64,000 nt of DNA, from the NCBI RefSeq assembly GCF_018130065.1, contig NZ_JAFCME010000014.1:62001-126000 (forward strand), read 5' to 3'. This document shows positions 17,057-24,850 of the stretch, piece by piece. Every line of letters begins with the position of its first letter. Positions within the stretch are counted from its first letter, which is position 1. The translations under genes were made by a program, and so were the position numbers. This DNA is from Bradyrhizobium sp. AUGA SZCCT0158 (lineage in GTDB: Bacteria; Pseudomonadota; Alphaproteobacteria; Rhizobiales; Xanthobacteraceae). The notes below the pieces were generated by a model, which saw nothing but the letters and a program-made list of their open reading frames with translations, did no database searches and was not told the origin of the DNA.

Positions 17057-18085
17057 ATGCAGCGTAACAAGAAGAAGACGATTGGCTTGCTGCTGTGCCT
17101 CGGCGCAGTGGTGATCGTCGCTACGGGATGGAGGGCGCGTTCGATCGGCGAGACGTCGACCGACAACGCGTATATCCGCGGTGACGTGACCTCGCTCGCC
17201 CCGAAGGTTGCGGGCTACGTCACGATCCTCGAGGTCGAGGATAACCAGACCGTTCGGGCGGGTGACGTCCTGTTCCGGATCGACGACCGGGACTATCGCG
17301 CAAAACTGGCGCAAGCCGTGGCGAACGTCGAAGCTGCGCAGGCCCGCCTCACCAATGTCGATGCCGACATCCAGCTTCAGCACGCGCTGGTTCGGCAGGC
17401 CGAAGCGCAGCGACGCTCGACCGTGGCCGAGAAGAATCTGGCGACCAAGGCCTCCGACCGCCGCCGCGAACTGATCCGCACCAACGCCGTCAGCCAGGCC
17501 GCGGTCGATGAAAGCGATGCGGCGCTGTCGAGGGCCGAGGCGGGCGTGTCGGCGGCGTCGGCGATGGTGGAGGCCCAGCAGCAGCGCATTGCCGTTCTTG
17601 CCACCCAGCGCGAAGCGGCCGTTGCTGCCGTGGCGCAGGCACAGGCCGCACGCGATCTCGCCCAGATCGATCTCGACAACACGGTGGTGCATGCGCCGGT
17701 CGACGGCGTGATCGGCAACCGCCAGGTCCGCATCGGCCGGCTGGTCGCGCCGGGCGCCTCCCTGCTCGACATCGTTCCGGTCAAGGACGTCTGGGTCGTG
17801 GCGAACTTCAAGGAAACCCAGATCGAACATATCCGGCCCGGCCAGCGCGTCCGCATCAGGGTCGACGGCTATCCGAATGAGACGATCGAAGGCCTGGTGG
17901 ACAGCTTTGCGCCGGGCAGCGGGTCCGCCTTCAGCCTGCTTCCCGCAGACAATGCGACAGGCAACTTCATTCGCGTCGTGCAACGCGTGCCGGTGAAGAT
18001 CCGGTTTGCCAGCAACCCGTTGCCCGGCCGCCTCGTGCCTGGGCTGTCCGCACGCGTCGAGGTCGACCGGAGGAGCGGATCATGA
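17057..18085 (+). CDS. HlyD-family membrane fusion protein (EmrA-like efflux subunit)
   Basis: A 342-residue periplasmic adaptor. One N-terminal membrane helix (about residues 9-26, IGLLLCLGAVVIVATGW) is followed by the biotinyl-lipoyl-like half SLAPKVAGYVTILEVEDNQTV, a long alanine-rich coiled-coil hairpin (about 75-210), the second lipoyl half VVHAPVDGVIGNRQVRIG and a beta-barrel region (WVVANFKETQIEHIRPGQRV). This is the EmrA/HlyD pattern that couples an inner-membrane pump to an outer-membrane channel. A ggagg site lies five bases before the start. Its stop overlaps the start of the MFS pump gene (ATGA). No TolC-type gene is nearby. Confidence 0.93.
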   Translation: MQRNKKKTIGLLLCLGAVVIVATGWRARSIGETSTDNAYIRGDVTSLAPKVAGYVTILEVEDNQTVRAGDVLFRIDDRDYRAKLAQAVANVEAAQARLTNVDADIQLQHALVRQAEAQRRSTVAEKNLATKASDRRRELIRTNAVSQAAVDESDAALSRAEAGVSAASAMVEAQQQRIAVLATQREAAVAAVAQAQAARDLAQIDLDNTVVHAPVDGVIGNRQVRIGRLVAPGASLLDIVPVKDVWVVANFKETQIEHIRPGQRVRIRVDGYPNETIEGLVDSFAPGSGSAFSLLPADNATGNFIRVVQRVPVKIRFASNPLPGRLVPGLSARVEVDRRSGS

Positions 18086-19689
18086 CCGCTGTAGTCGCCG
18101 ATACGCCGAGCCGCGACAGATCTGCGACCGGATCGCTTCTTGTCGTGGGTGTCGTGCTTGCGACGCTGACGGAGGCGATCGCAGGTACCGTGCTGTCGCT
18201 CGGGCGCGGCTATATCATCGGCGACACCTATGCAACTCCCGACGAGGCCGCCTGGCTGGACATCGGATACACCGCTCTGAAACTGATCGGGTTCATGACC
18301 GCCCCCTGGCTGATGAGCCGTGTCGATCCGCACAAACTGATCATCGGCTCAACGCTGGTGATAGGCGCGGCATGCGGCATTGCCGTCATCACGGCCCGGC
18401 TGGACCTGTTGGTCGCACTGCGCATGATACAGGGCTTCTCCGGAGGCATCTTGCTTATCGGCGGCCAGGCGATCATTTTTCTCGCCTATCCGCGCGCCCA
18501 CCAACCGATCCTTCAAGCCCTGTTTGCGATGGGATCGGTCGTCGCTCCCGGGACCATCGCCCCGGCGCTCCAGGGATGGTTGCTCGACAGCCAGTCCTGG
18601 ACATGGATTTTCGTCTGCGTCGTTCCGGTGGCCCTGGCAGCGGCCGGCCTACTGTTGATCGCGGACGCCCCGAAGCCCGCTGCGGCCGTGCGCCGTCCGT
18701 TTGATTGGATCGGCTTCTCGCTGATGTCAGTCGCATTTCTCTGCTTCACCTATGTTCTCAATCAGGGCAACCGATGGCGCTGGTTCGAGGAACCTCGCAT
18801 CCTGTGGCTGACGGTGCTGGGCGCCGCCGCCCTGCTGCTGTTTCTCGGCCACCAGGTGATCGCCAAAGGGCGGGGCCTGCTCGATTTCACCTTGTTCCGA
18901 ACGGAGGATTTTTCCTTCGCCTTCATTGTCAGCTTTGTCGCCGGCGCCGCGCTGTTCGGGAGCGCGTTCCTGATCCCGTCCTTTGCCGTTTCCGTTCTCG
19001 CGTTCAGGCCTACCGACGCCGGCCTGCTCTTGTTGCCGAGCGGCGCATTTTTCATCGGCACGCTCCTCATAGCCGCTTTCCTCTTCCAGGTTCGTCGCGT
19101 TCCTCCGGTCGCGACAGTGCCCATTGGGATCCTGATGATCATGATTGCGATGTGGATGCTGTCAGGCTCGACCAGCGAAAGCGGCGCGCACGACATGATG
19201 GCAGCCATCCTGTTGCGGGGCCTCGGCCTCGGCTTCCTGTTTTTATCCATCACGCTGATCGCTTTCAGACATCTCAATGACCACAAACGTGCATCCGGCA
19301 TAGGTCTCTTCAATGCGGGTCGCCAGCTGGGCGGTCTGATGGGGGTAGCCGGACTGCAGACACTGATCGACCATAACGTCGCCGGCAATGTTGCGGCGCT
19401 CGGCGCCAGCGTCACCGCGGGCGTTCCTGCGGTGAGCGAGCGGCTGACGGCGATGACAACCACGCTCGCGGCGCAAGGAATGGACGCCGTGGGCGCCAGC
19501 CGGGCGGCGACGAGCCTGCTGGGCAGGGCCGTCATGGGTCAGTCGACCGTGATCGCCTTCGACACCGCGTTCAATGCCGTCGCGGTGCTTTTCGTCATCG
19601 CCGCGCCCGTGCTGGTCTCCATCAAGATCGGATTCCACCGCTACGCCAAAGCGCACGCCGCGCAGTCATCCCGAAGCGAGGAGCCGTAA
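18082..19689 (+). CDS. MFS drug transporter, DHA2 (EmrB-like) family
   Basis: A 535-residue membrane protein with about 14 predicted hydrophobic segments, as expected for DHA2 drug:H+ antiporters. Motifs include IGYTALKLIGFMTAPWLMSRV in the first loops and RMIQGFSGGILLIGGQAI resembling the family's R-x-x-Q-G-x-G-G signature. The start codon overlaps the stop of the HlyD gene, so the two subunits are translationally coupled, as in emrAB. It exports hydrophobic compounds; the substrate is unknown. The stop lies one base before the start of the downstream TetR-like gene, which puts that gene in the same operon. Confidence 0.92.
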   Translation: MTAVVADTPSRDRSATGSLLVVGVVLATLTEAIAGTVLSLGRGYIIGDTYATPDEAAWLDIGYTALKLIGFMTAPWLMSRVDPHKLIIGSTLVIGAACGIAVITARLDLLVALRMIQGFSGGILLIGGQAIIFLAYPRAHQPILQALFAMGSVVAPGTIAPALQGWLLDSQSWTWIFVCVVPVALAAAGLLLIADAPKPAAAVRRPFDWIGFSLMSVAFLCFTYVLNQGNRWRWFEEPRILWLTVLGAAALLLFLGHQVIAKGRGLLDFTLFRTEDFSFAFIVSFVAGAALFGSAFLIPSFAVSVLAFRPTDAGLLLLPSGAFFIGTLLIAAFLFQVRRVPPVATVPIGILMIMIAMWMLSGSTSESGAHDMMAAILLRGLGLGFLFLSITLIAFRHLNDHKRASGIGLFNAGRQLGGLMGVAGLQTLIDHNVAGNVAALGASVTAGVPAVSERLTAMTTTLAAQGMDAVGASRAATSLLGRAVMGQSTVIAFDTAFNAVAVLFVIAAPVLVSIKIGFHRYAKAHAAQSSRSEEP

Positions 19690-19690
19690 C

Positions 19691-20353
19691 ATGAGACGTT
19701 CCACGTCCGCTCGAGCGGACGACACCGAATCGAGACAGGACTCTCGCTCCGACATCGTGTCGGCGATCAGCGAGGCCCTCGCTCATCCCGGCGACGCGCC
19801 CGGCGGCCTCGACAATATTTTTCATCGTAGCGGATATTCGCAAAAAGATATCTGGTCGGCATTCGAAAGTATCGACGATCTCGTCGTCGCGGTTGCCGAG
19901 CACGAAGCCCTGTTCATATCGCAGCCATTGATGAGGAGGGTACGCCCAAATACCCTTGACGATGTTCGAGATACCCTTGTCGCCTTCGGACTCGTTGCCT
20001 CGCGAGAATATTCGACCACCCTGGTCGGGTTCGTCCGGATGATGATGGCCGAAGCTGCACGCAACCCGTCTCTCAAGAAGCGGCTGTACGAGGCAGGGTC
20101 GGAGATCGTCACAAGGAGGCTGCGGGAGTTTCTGTCGGAGGCCAATGAAAGAGGAATCCTGTCGATATCGGACGCGCAGGTATGCGCGGAGCAATTGATG
20201 GGACTGCTAAGGGAGCCGCTCTACCAGGCATTGATGCTCAATCCCGTGACCAGCCAGAACGGGACAACCGCCGACCGCGTCAAGGCCGGCGTAGAAAGGT
20301 TCCTGCATGGATGTGCAAGCGCGAGGAGCGTCAGATATGAACGCGCCATTTGA
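19691..20353 (+). CDS. TetR-like regulator with diverged DNA-binding domain
   Basis: A 220-residue protein starting one base after the MFS stop. Residues about 20-70 can be laid over a TetR helix-turn-helix (IVSAISEALAHPG, LDNIFHRSGYSQKDIWSAFES, DDLVVAVAEHE), but the usual G-x-x-x-T turn and the Y-x-x-F motif are weak. The C-terminal ~140 residues match the ligand domain of the divergent TetR repressor (AAARNPSLKKRLYEAGSEIV, VERFLHG at the end). It may bind DNA differently, or pair with the other TetR-domain proteins of the locus. Its last 17 bases overlap the start of the next gene. Confidence 0.7.
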   Translation: MRRSTSARADDTESRQDSRSDIVSAISEALAHPGDAPGGLDNIFHRSGYSQKDIWSAFESIDDLVVAVAEHEALFISQPLMRRVRPNTLDDVRDTLVAFGLVASREYSTTLVGFVRMMMAEAARNPSLKKRLYEAGSEIVTRRLREFLSEANERGILSISDAQVCAEQLMGLLREPLYQALMLNPVTSQNGTTADRVKAGVERFLHGCASARSVRYERAI

Positions 20354-21407
20354 TACTGCCAGCGCGGGACGGTCCTTGCTGGCGCGGAGCAGCGACAGGC
20401 CATTACCCCTGAAGGTCGTCGACGATGTCCCGTCGGATCTGGCCAACTGCGCCGACGAGCATGGATCGCTGGTGACGGTCGAGCCCGTCGACTGGATCAT
20501 TTGCTTCGTCCCCGGCCTGAAACGGCAATGGTGGCATCGGTTCGTCCATCACAAGCACAAGCACGTCTTTGCCATGCGGCCGACGAACACCGGGAGCTGG
20601 CTGCTCGTGGAGCCGTGGTGGACCCGTATGATGGTGACGATCCTGCCGCCGGCCGATGCCGTCAAATTTCTTCGCTGGGGTGGGACGGGCGATATCCTTC
20701 GCGTCCGCGAGCAGGTTCCTGGTAGAGCGAGCCAGATGCGCGGCTGGTCGAATTGCGCTGTTATCACGGCGTTCGTGCTTGGGCGGCCGAGCTGGACATG
20801 GACGCCTCACGGTCTCTACAAGGAACTGCTCCGCGAGAAAACAACGCGGCGCGAGAACGTGGAGCAGCTTCTGGTCGACCAGTTCGCCAAGGTCGTCAGC
20901 CAGTACTCGTCCAACGCACTGAGTGTCAGTGCCGACCAGCTTTCGCTGCCGCTCAGGGAATTGCTCGTCATCATCGGGCGCAATCTTCTCGAAACGATGA
21001 TGACGCCGGCCTTGCTGGAGGTTTGTTACACCGCCATCCTCGAAGCGGACCGCTACCCGAATGCGACGCGGGTCTATGCGCAGCATGGCCCTAAGCGGGC
21101 GATCGAGGTCCTGACAAATATTCTTGCAAGAGCAAAGCAGGCCGGAGAGATCGATCTTGCGGATTGCGAAGCCGGAGCCCGCCAGTTCCTCGGCATGCTC
21201 TATGGCAACATTCACCTGGAAGCTGTGCTTCAGCTCGGCGCGATACCAACGCTTTCCGAGATCGATTTGCGGGCCCGCACCGCGGTGAAAGTCTTTCTCG
21301 ACGGCGCCGGGCCTGACGAGACGGCAATCCTCGAGCGAGCGGTTTTACGCAACGGCGGCGGGTCGTTGCCGGTGGCCGGCCGCCGGGCATGGGTCTACCT
21401 GCGTTAG
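20337..21407 (+). CDS. Unknown Trp/His-rich domain fused to a TetR-type C-terminal ligand domain
   Basis: A 356-residue protein; the start at 20337 has gaggag upstream. Residues about 45-160 form an unrecognised domain rich in tryptophan, histidine and arginine: DWIICFVPGLKRQWWHRF, HKHKHVFAMRP, LLVEPWWTRMMVTILP, KFLRWGGTGDILRVRE and GWSNCAVITAFVLGR. Residues about 185-325 match the TetR C-terminal ligand domain of the two neighbouring regulators (EADRYPNATRVYAQHGPKRA, ARQFLGMLYGNIHLEAVLQL, AVKVFLDG). There is no helix-turn-helix. So the DNA-binding part seems to be replaced by another domain, within one uninterrupted frame. It overlaps the preceding TetR-like gene by 17 bases, indicating coupled translation. 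I do not know the function of the first domain. Confidence 0.75.
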   Translation: MNAPFDTASAGRSLLARSSDRPLPLKVVDDVPSDLANCADEHGSLVTVEPVDWIICFVPGLKRQWWHRFVHHKHKHVFAMRPTNTGSWLLVEPWWTRMMVTILPPADAVKFLRWGGTGDILRVREQVPGRASQMRGWSNCAVITAFVLGRPSWTWTPHGLYKELLREKTTRRENVEQLLVDQFAKVVSQYSSNALSVSADQLSLPLRELLVIIGRNLLETMMTPALLEVCYTAILEADRYPNATRVYAQHGPKRAIEVLTNILARAKQAGEIDLADCEAGARQFLGMLYGNIHLEAVLQLGAIPTLSEIDLRARTAVKVFLDGAGPDETAILERAVLRNGGGSLPVAGRRAWVYLR

Positions 21408-21937
21408 CCGGCCCGTTTTCTGATCTGCTTTCGTGCCGGACGCCCGGGTTTTCCGAAGATCGCCAGGGGAACCGCGCGATCGATGATCTCGCGAAGGGCG
21501 AAATTCGACTGGATGCGCGAGACGTGCGGCAGGCGCGACAGTTCGGTCCGGTGAATCCTCTCGAAATCTTCGATATCGCGCGCCAGCACGATCAGGAGAT
21601 AGTCGTCGTTTCCCGACATCAGAAACGTGCGGATCACCGACGGGCAGTTGACGACGGCGGCTTCGAACGATTTCAGCGCCTCGTCGCTTTGGCTGTTGAG
21701 CGCGATTCGGACCAGCACGGTCGTGTTGAGGCCAAACCGGCTCGGATCGAGGATGGCCTGATAGCCTCTGATATATCCTTCGTCTTCCAGAGCGCGTTGC
21801 CGCCGCGCGATCGCGGTGCTCGAAAGTCCCACCCGGTCCGCCAGTTCGGTCTGACTGACCCGCGCGTTGGCGCTGAGTTCGGCGAGAATCGTCATGTCGA
21901 TCTTGTCCTGGTCCATATGTTTGAAATCCTGCGCCAT
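21404..21937 (-). CDS. Lrp/AsnC-family transcriptional regulator
   Basis: A 177-residue regulator with an N-terminal HTH (DMTILAELSANARVSQTELADRVGLSSTAIARRQRALE, in segments) and a C-terminal RAM/effector domain (SGNDDYLLIVLARDIEDFERI). The start could be 21937 or, with a better aggat site, the internal methionine at 21916. It is divergent from alanine dehydrogenase, the usual arrangement for a regulator of ald that responds to alanine or another amino acid. Its stop overlaps the convergent fusion gene by four bases. An inverted repeat directly upstream (21938-21966) may be its operator. Confidence 0.9.
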   Translation of the reverse strand: MAQDFKHMDQDKIDMTILAELSANARVSQTELADRVGLSSTAIARRQRALEDEGYIRGYQAILDPSRFGLNTTVLVRIALNSQSDEALKSFEAAVVNCPSVIRTFLMSGNDDYLLIVLARDIEDFERIHRTELSRLPHVSRIQSNFALREIIDRAVPLAIFGKPGRPARKQIRKRAG

Positions 21938-21966
21938 AGTGCCAAATCTCGTTGAATTTCTGCACT
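21938..21966. promoter_or_regulatory. Inverted repeat between AsnC-type regulator and ald
   Basis: An imperfect inverted repeat reads agtgccaaat, eight bases, then atttctgcact. It abuts the 5' end of the regulator gene and lies about 90 bases before ald. AsnC/Lrp proteins usually control the divergent gene and themselves from such sites. This is a positional inference; no consensus was matched. Confidence 0.4.
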
Positions 21967-22053
21967 ATTTGCCGGTAGGTGCGCAAGTTTCGCCGGGAAA
22001 TAAACCGCTGTTCCCGCCTAGAAAAGGAGGCGTGCCATACAGCGGAGGTTGCC

Positions 22054-23166
22054 ATGAAGATCGGTGTACCCAGGGAGATCAAGACGCACGAATACCGTGT
22101 CGGTCTGACGCCGGGGGCCGTTCGCGAATATGTGGCGGCGGGGCACAGCGTCGTTGTCGAGACCAATGCCGGCGCCGGCATCGGCGCGACGGATGACGCT
22201 TATCGCAAGGCCGGTGCTACTGTGCTGGACTCCGCCCGCGAGGTGTTTGCGTCCAGCCAGATGATCGTCAAGGTCAAGGAGCCGCAAGCATCGGAATGGT
22301 CGCAACTGCGGCAAGACCAGATTCTCTTCACATACCTGCATTTGGCGCCCGATCCCGACCAGGCCAAGGGCCTCATCGCGTCCGGATGCACCGCAATCGC
22401 CTATGAGACCGTGACGGATGCCCATGGCGGCCTGCCGCTGCTGGCGCCGATGAGCGAAGTGGCGGGCAGGCTTGCGATCGAAGCGGCCGGCGCGGCGTTG
22501 CGACGGCATGCGGGAGGCCGGGGCCTGTTGATCGGGGGCGTGCCGGGCGTCCAGCCGGCACGCATCGTGGTGATTGGAGGCGGAGTCGTCGGGACGCACG
22601 CGGCCCGCATGGCGGTCGGCCTCGGCGCCGAGGTCACCATTCTCGACCGTTCGATCGGCCGCCTTCGCGAGCTCGACGAACTGTTCGAGGGGCGCGTTCG
22701 CACGAAATTCTCGACCATCGACAGCATCGAGGAAGAGGTGTTCGCCGCCGATGTCGTCATCGGTGCGGTGCTCGTCCCGGGAGCGAGCGCGCCGAAACTG
22801 GTGACGCGGAATATGTTGGGTTCGATGCGCAAGGGGGCCGTGATCGTGGATGTCGCGATCGACCAGGGCGGCTGCTTCGAGACATCGCACCCGACCACCC
22901 ACGCCGATCCAACCTTTGAGGTGGAGGGCGTCATCCACTACTGCGTCGCGAACATGCCGGGTGCTGTGCCGCTGACCTCCAGCCAGGCGCTGAACAATGC
23001 CACGCTGCCTTTTGGTCTGGCGCTCGCCAACAAGGGGTTTGCGGCCGTGCTCGAGAACCCGCATTTGCGCGCCGGCCTGAACGTCTACCGGGGCCGGCTG
23101 ACCTGCGAGCCGGTGGCCAGAAGTCTCAGCATGCCATTCTCACCGATCGAGGGCGCTGTGGCTTGA
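22054..23166 (+). CDS. ald: Alanine dehydrogenase
   Basis: A 370-residue enzyme, the usual length for Ald (about 371). It starts MKIGVPREIKTHEYRVGLTP, has the substrate residues in KVKEPQASEW and TYLHLAPD, the NAD-binding Rossmann motif VVIGGGVVGTHAARMA around residue 170-185, and the catalytic region VIVDVAIDQGGCFETS followed by YCVANMPGAVPLTSSQAL. It interconverts L-alanine and pyruvate with NAD and ammonium. A strong ggagg lies about nine bases before the start. An AsnC/Lrp regulator is divergent upstream, the common pairing for this gene. Confidence 0.95.
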   Translation: MKIGVPREIKTHEYRVGLTPGAVREYVAAGHSVVVETNAGAGIGATDDAYRKAGATVLDSAREVFASSQMIVKVKEPQASEWSQLRQDQILFTYLHLAPDPDQAKGLIASGCTAIAYETVTDAHGGLPLLAPMSEVAGRLAIEAAGAALRRHAGGRGLLIGGVPGVQPARIVVIGGGVVGTHAARMAVGLGAEVTILDRSIGRLRELDELFEGRVRTKFSTIDSIEEEVFAADVVIGAVLVPGASAPKLVTRNMLGSMRKGAVIVDVAIDQGGCFETSHPTTHADPTFEVEGVIHYCVANMPGAVPLTSSQALNNATLPFGLALANKGFAAVLENPHLRAGLNVYRGRLTCEPVARSLSMPFSPIEGAVA

Positions 23167-23401
23167 GGCTAGAAGGCCCTAGGTTGGGCGCAATCTCGGC
23201 GTGTTCAAGCTTCCAGTCCGTCTTCGCTTTCACTGCGCTCAAGCTACGCCGGACACCACGCTTCACCCCTCGGCCCCGCGTGGCTGCGCCACGCGTCGCC
23301 CGAAGGGCCTGTGGCCTGCCGAGCCGTAGCTCGCGGCCGCGCCCGCCTTCGCCCAAGTGGGCTTCGGCGCGGCAGCCTTCACTCGCTTCGCGAGCGAAGG
23401 C
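23167..23401. other. Non-coding stretch between ald and tRNA
   Basis: No credible gene. It is very GC-rich and full of short palindromes such as cgcgtggctgcgccacgcg near 23278-23296. The only long open frame runs through the antisense strand of the tRNA and is a known kind of artefact. A stable hairpin at its end is listed separately. Confidence 0.4.
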
Positions 23402-23402
23402 T
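23374..23402 (-). terminator. Hairpin immediately 3' of the tRNA
   Basis: A 12-base-pair stem with one wobble and a five-base loop (agccttcactcg / cgagcgaaggct) begins at the last base of the tRNA CCA end. There is no U-run after it on the tRNA strand, so it may be a processing or stabilising structure and not a classical terminator. Confidence 0.4.
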
Positions 23403-23477
23403 GGTGGGCCCGGCAGGACTCGAACCTGCAACCAGACCGTTATGAGCGGCCGGCTCTAACCATTGAGCTACAGGCCC
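23402..23477 (-). tRNA. tRNA with CAU anticodon, probably tRNA-Ile2 (lysidine-modified)
   Basis: The reverse strand folds into a full 76-base cloverleaf with encoded CCA: acceptor GGGCCTG/CGGGCCC, D-arm GCTC-AATGGTTA-GAGC, anticodon stem GGCCG/CGGTC with loop CTCATAA, T-arm GCAGG-TTCGAGT-CCTGC, discriminator A. The anticodon is CAU. The eight-base D-loop and acceptor pattern resemble E. coli ileX (Ile2, AUA codons) more than elongator tRNA-Met, and it lacks initiator features. Isoleucine identity would need TilS modification of the C. Met identity is the alternative. Confidence 0.85.
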
Positions 23478-23710
23478 CGCCGCGAGCGGCCGTTTTGAGG
23501 CGGCCGGCAACGGTGCGGGCATCGTTTACAGTGGTGATCGCAATCCCGCAATGCCGGGGTTAATCTACTCAAACGCAGGCAATTCCACCACATTGCGCCA
23601 ATTCCCGGTCTCGCCCGTGACTTGCCGAACTTCATAAAAGTCAACACTTGCCTGCAACCCCCGCTGCGCGTTGATTAGACGTCCCCGGGGAGCAACGCTT
23701 GAGGCCAAAC

Positions 23711-24676
23711 ATGAAACTCGCTCATATCGTCTGCGCCGGCGTTCTCCTGCTGGCAGGCGGCGCGGCGGCGCAAGATGGAAGCAAGGCCATACCAAAAACA
23801 ACCATCAGCCTTGGCACTGCGACACCGGGCGGCGGCTTCCCGGTCTATGGCAGTGCGTTCGCGGAAGTCATGAACGCCGCCGATCCGACGCTGTCGATCG
23901 AGCCGCGCAACACCAAGGGCAGCAGCGAGAACATTCCGCTGCTCGAGACGGACGGACTCGATATCGCGCTGGTGGCCGGGGAGCCTTCCTACGAGGCCTT
24001 CATGGGCATCGGGCGGGCGCCGACCAAGCTGAAGATCCTGACCGCGATGTATTCCAGCCCGGGCATGTTCGTGGTGCGCGCCGACAGCCCCTACAAGACC
24101 ATTCGCGATCTCGTCGGCCAGCCCGTGGCGTTCGGCGCCAGGGGCTCGGGTCTGCCGATCCTGTCGCGATACATGCTCGACGGCATCGGGCTGAAGCAGG
24201 ACGAGGATTTCAAGTCGATCTATCTCGACCGCGCCGGCGACGGTCCGGCCATGGTGCAGGACGGCCGTGCCGCGGCGCTGTGGGGCGCGGGCATCGGCTG
24301 GCCCGGGTTCAAGAGCATGGCGGAAAGCCCCGGCGGCGCCCGCTTCATCGCGCCCGACGCCGGCGAGATCGCCAGGGTCCGCGCCAAGCATACCTTTCTC
24401 AAGCCGCTGACAGTGCCCGCCAACAGCTACCCGAACCAGCCGGCGGCGATCGATTCGATCGGCTCATGGAGTTTTGTCCTCGCGCGCGAAAGCCTGCCGG
24501 ATGATGTCGCGTATCGGCTGGCGAAAACGCTGCACGGCGCGGAGGGGTCGTTGTGCAAGAAACTGCCGCAGGCCTGCGAGACAACGGCCGTGAACACGGC
24601 CGCCGCTGCGCCCAATCTGCAGCTGATCCATCCGGGCGTGCTGAAATATTTCCGCGAAGTTGGCGTGGTAAAGTAG
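23711..24676 (+). CDS. TAXI-family TRAP transporter solute-binding protein
   Basis: A 321-residue exported binding protein. The start ATG 23711 follows gagg; a TTG at 23699 is less likely. An N-terminal signal peptide (KLAHIVCAGVLLLAGGAAA) is followed by TISLGTATPGGGFPVYGSAF, the signature opening of TAXI proteins, which bind glutamate, aromatic acids or related solutes. No TRAP membrane subunit (DctQM-type) is adjacent, so its transporter partner is elsewhere or it serves as an orphan sensor. A palindromic repeat lies just downstream. The next gene, convergent, is also a solute-binding protein. Confidence 0.85.
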   Translation: MKLAHIVCAGVLLLAGGAAAQDGSKAIPKTTISLGTATPGGGFPVYGSAFAEVMNAADPTLSIEPRNTKGSSENIPLLETDGLDIALVAGEPSYEAFMGIGRAPTKLKILTAMYSSPGMFVVRADSPYKTIRDLVGQPVAFGARGSGLPILSRYMLDGIGLKQDEDFKSIYLDRAGDGPAMVQDGRAAALWGAGIGWPGFKSMAESPGGARFIAPDAGEIARVRAKHTFLKPLTVPANSYPNQPAAIDSIGSWSFVLARESLPDDVAYRLAKTLHGAEGSLCKKLPQACETTAVNTAAAAPNLQLIHPGVLKYFREVGVVK

Positions 24677-24694
24677 GGCGCTGCTCTCTCAACA

Positions 24695-24818
24695 CGTCGT
24701 CCCGGCCTTGAGCCGGGACCCATACGCCGCGGCAGTTATTGTTAAGCACAAATGGTCGACGGCTTTTTCCAACAACAGATGACCGGGATTATGGGTCCCG
24801 GCCTTCGCCGGGACGACG
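24695..24818. repeat. Palindromic intergenic repeat
   Basis: The arms cgtcgtcccggccttgagcc (from 24695) and ggccttcgccgggacgacg (to 24818) form an inverted pair enclosing about 70 bases. Each arm is itself a small hairpin (cccggc...gccggg). The same unit recurs at 46215-46245 and 57166-57308. It lies between convergent genes, where it may help terminate transcription. Confidence 0.7.
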
Positions 24819-24850
24819 GTGGAGTGTAGTGTCGCAACGATGGTGAGAAT

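Noticed and set aside
23163..23459. 98-residue frame ending GPGRTRTCNQTVMSGRL
   Set aside because: It reads through the reverse strand of the tRNA; this kind of product is a well-known false annotation.
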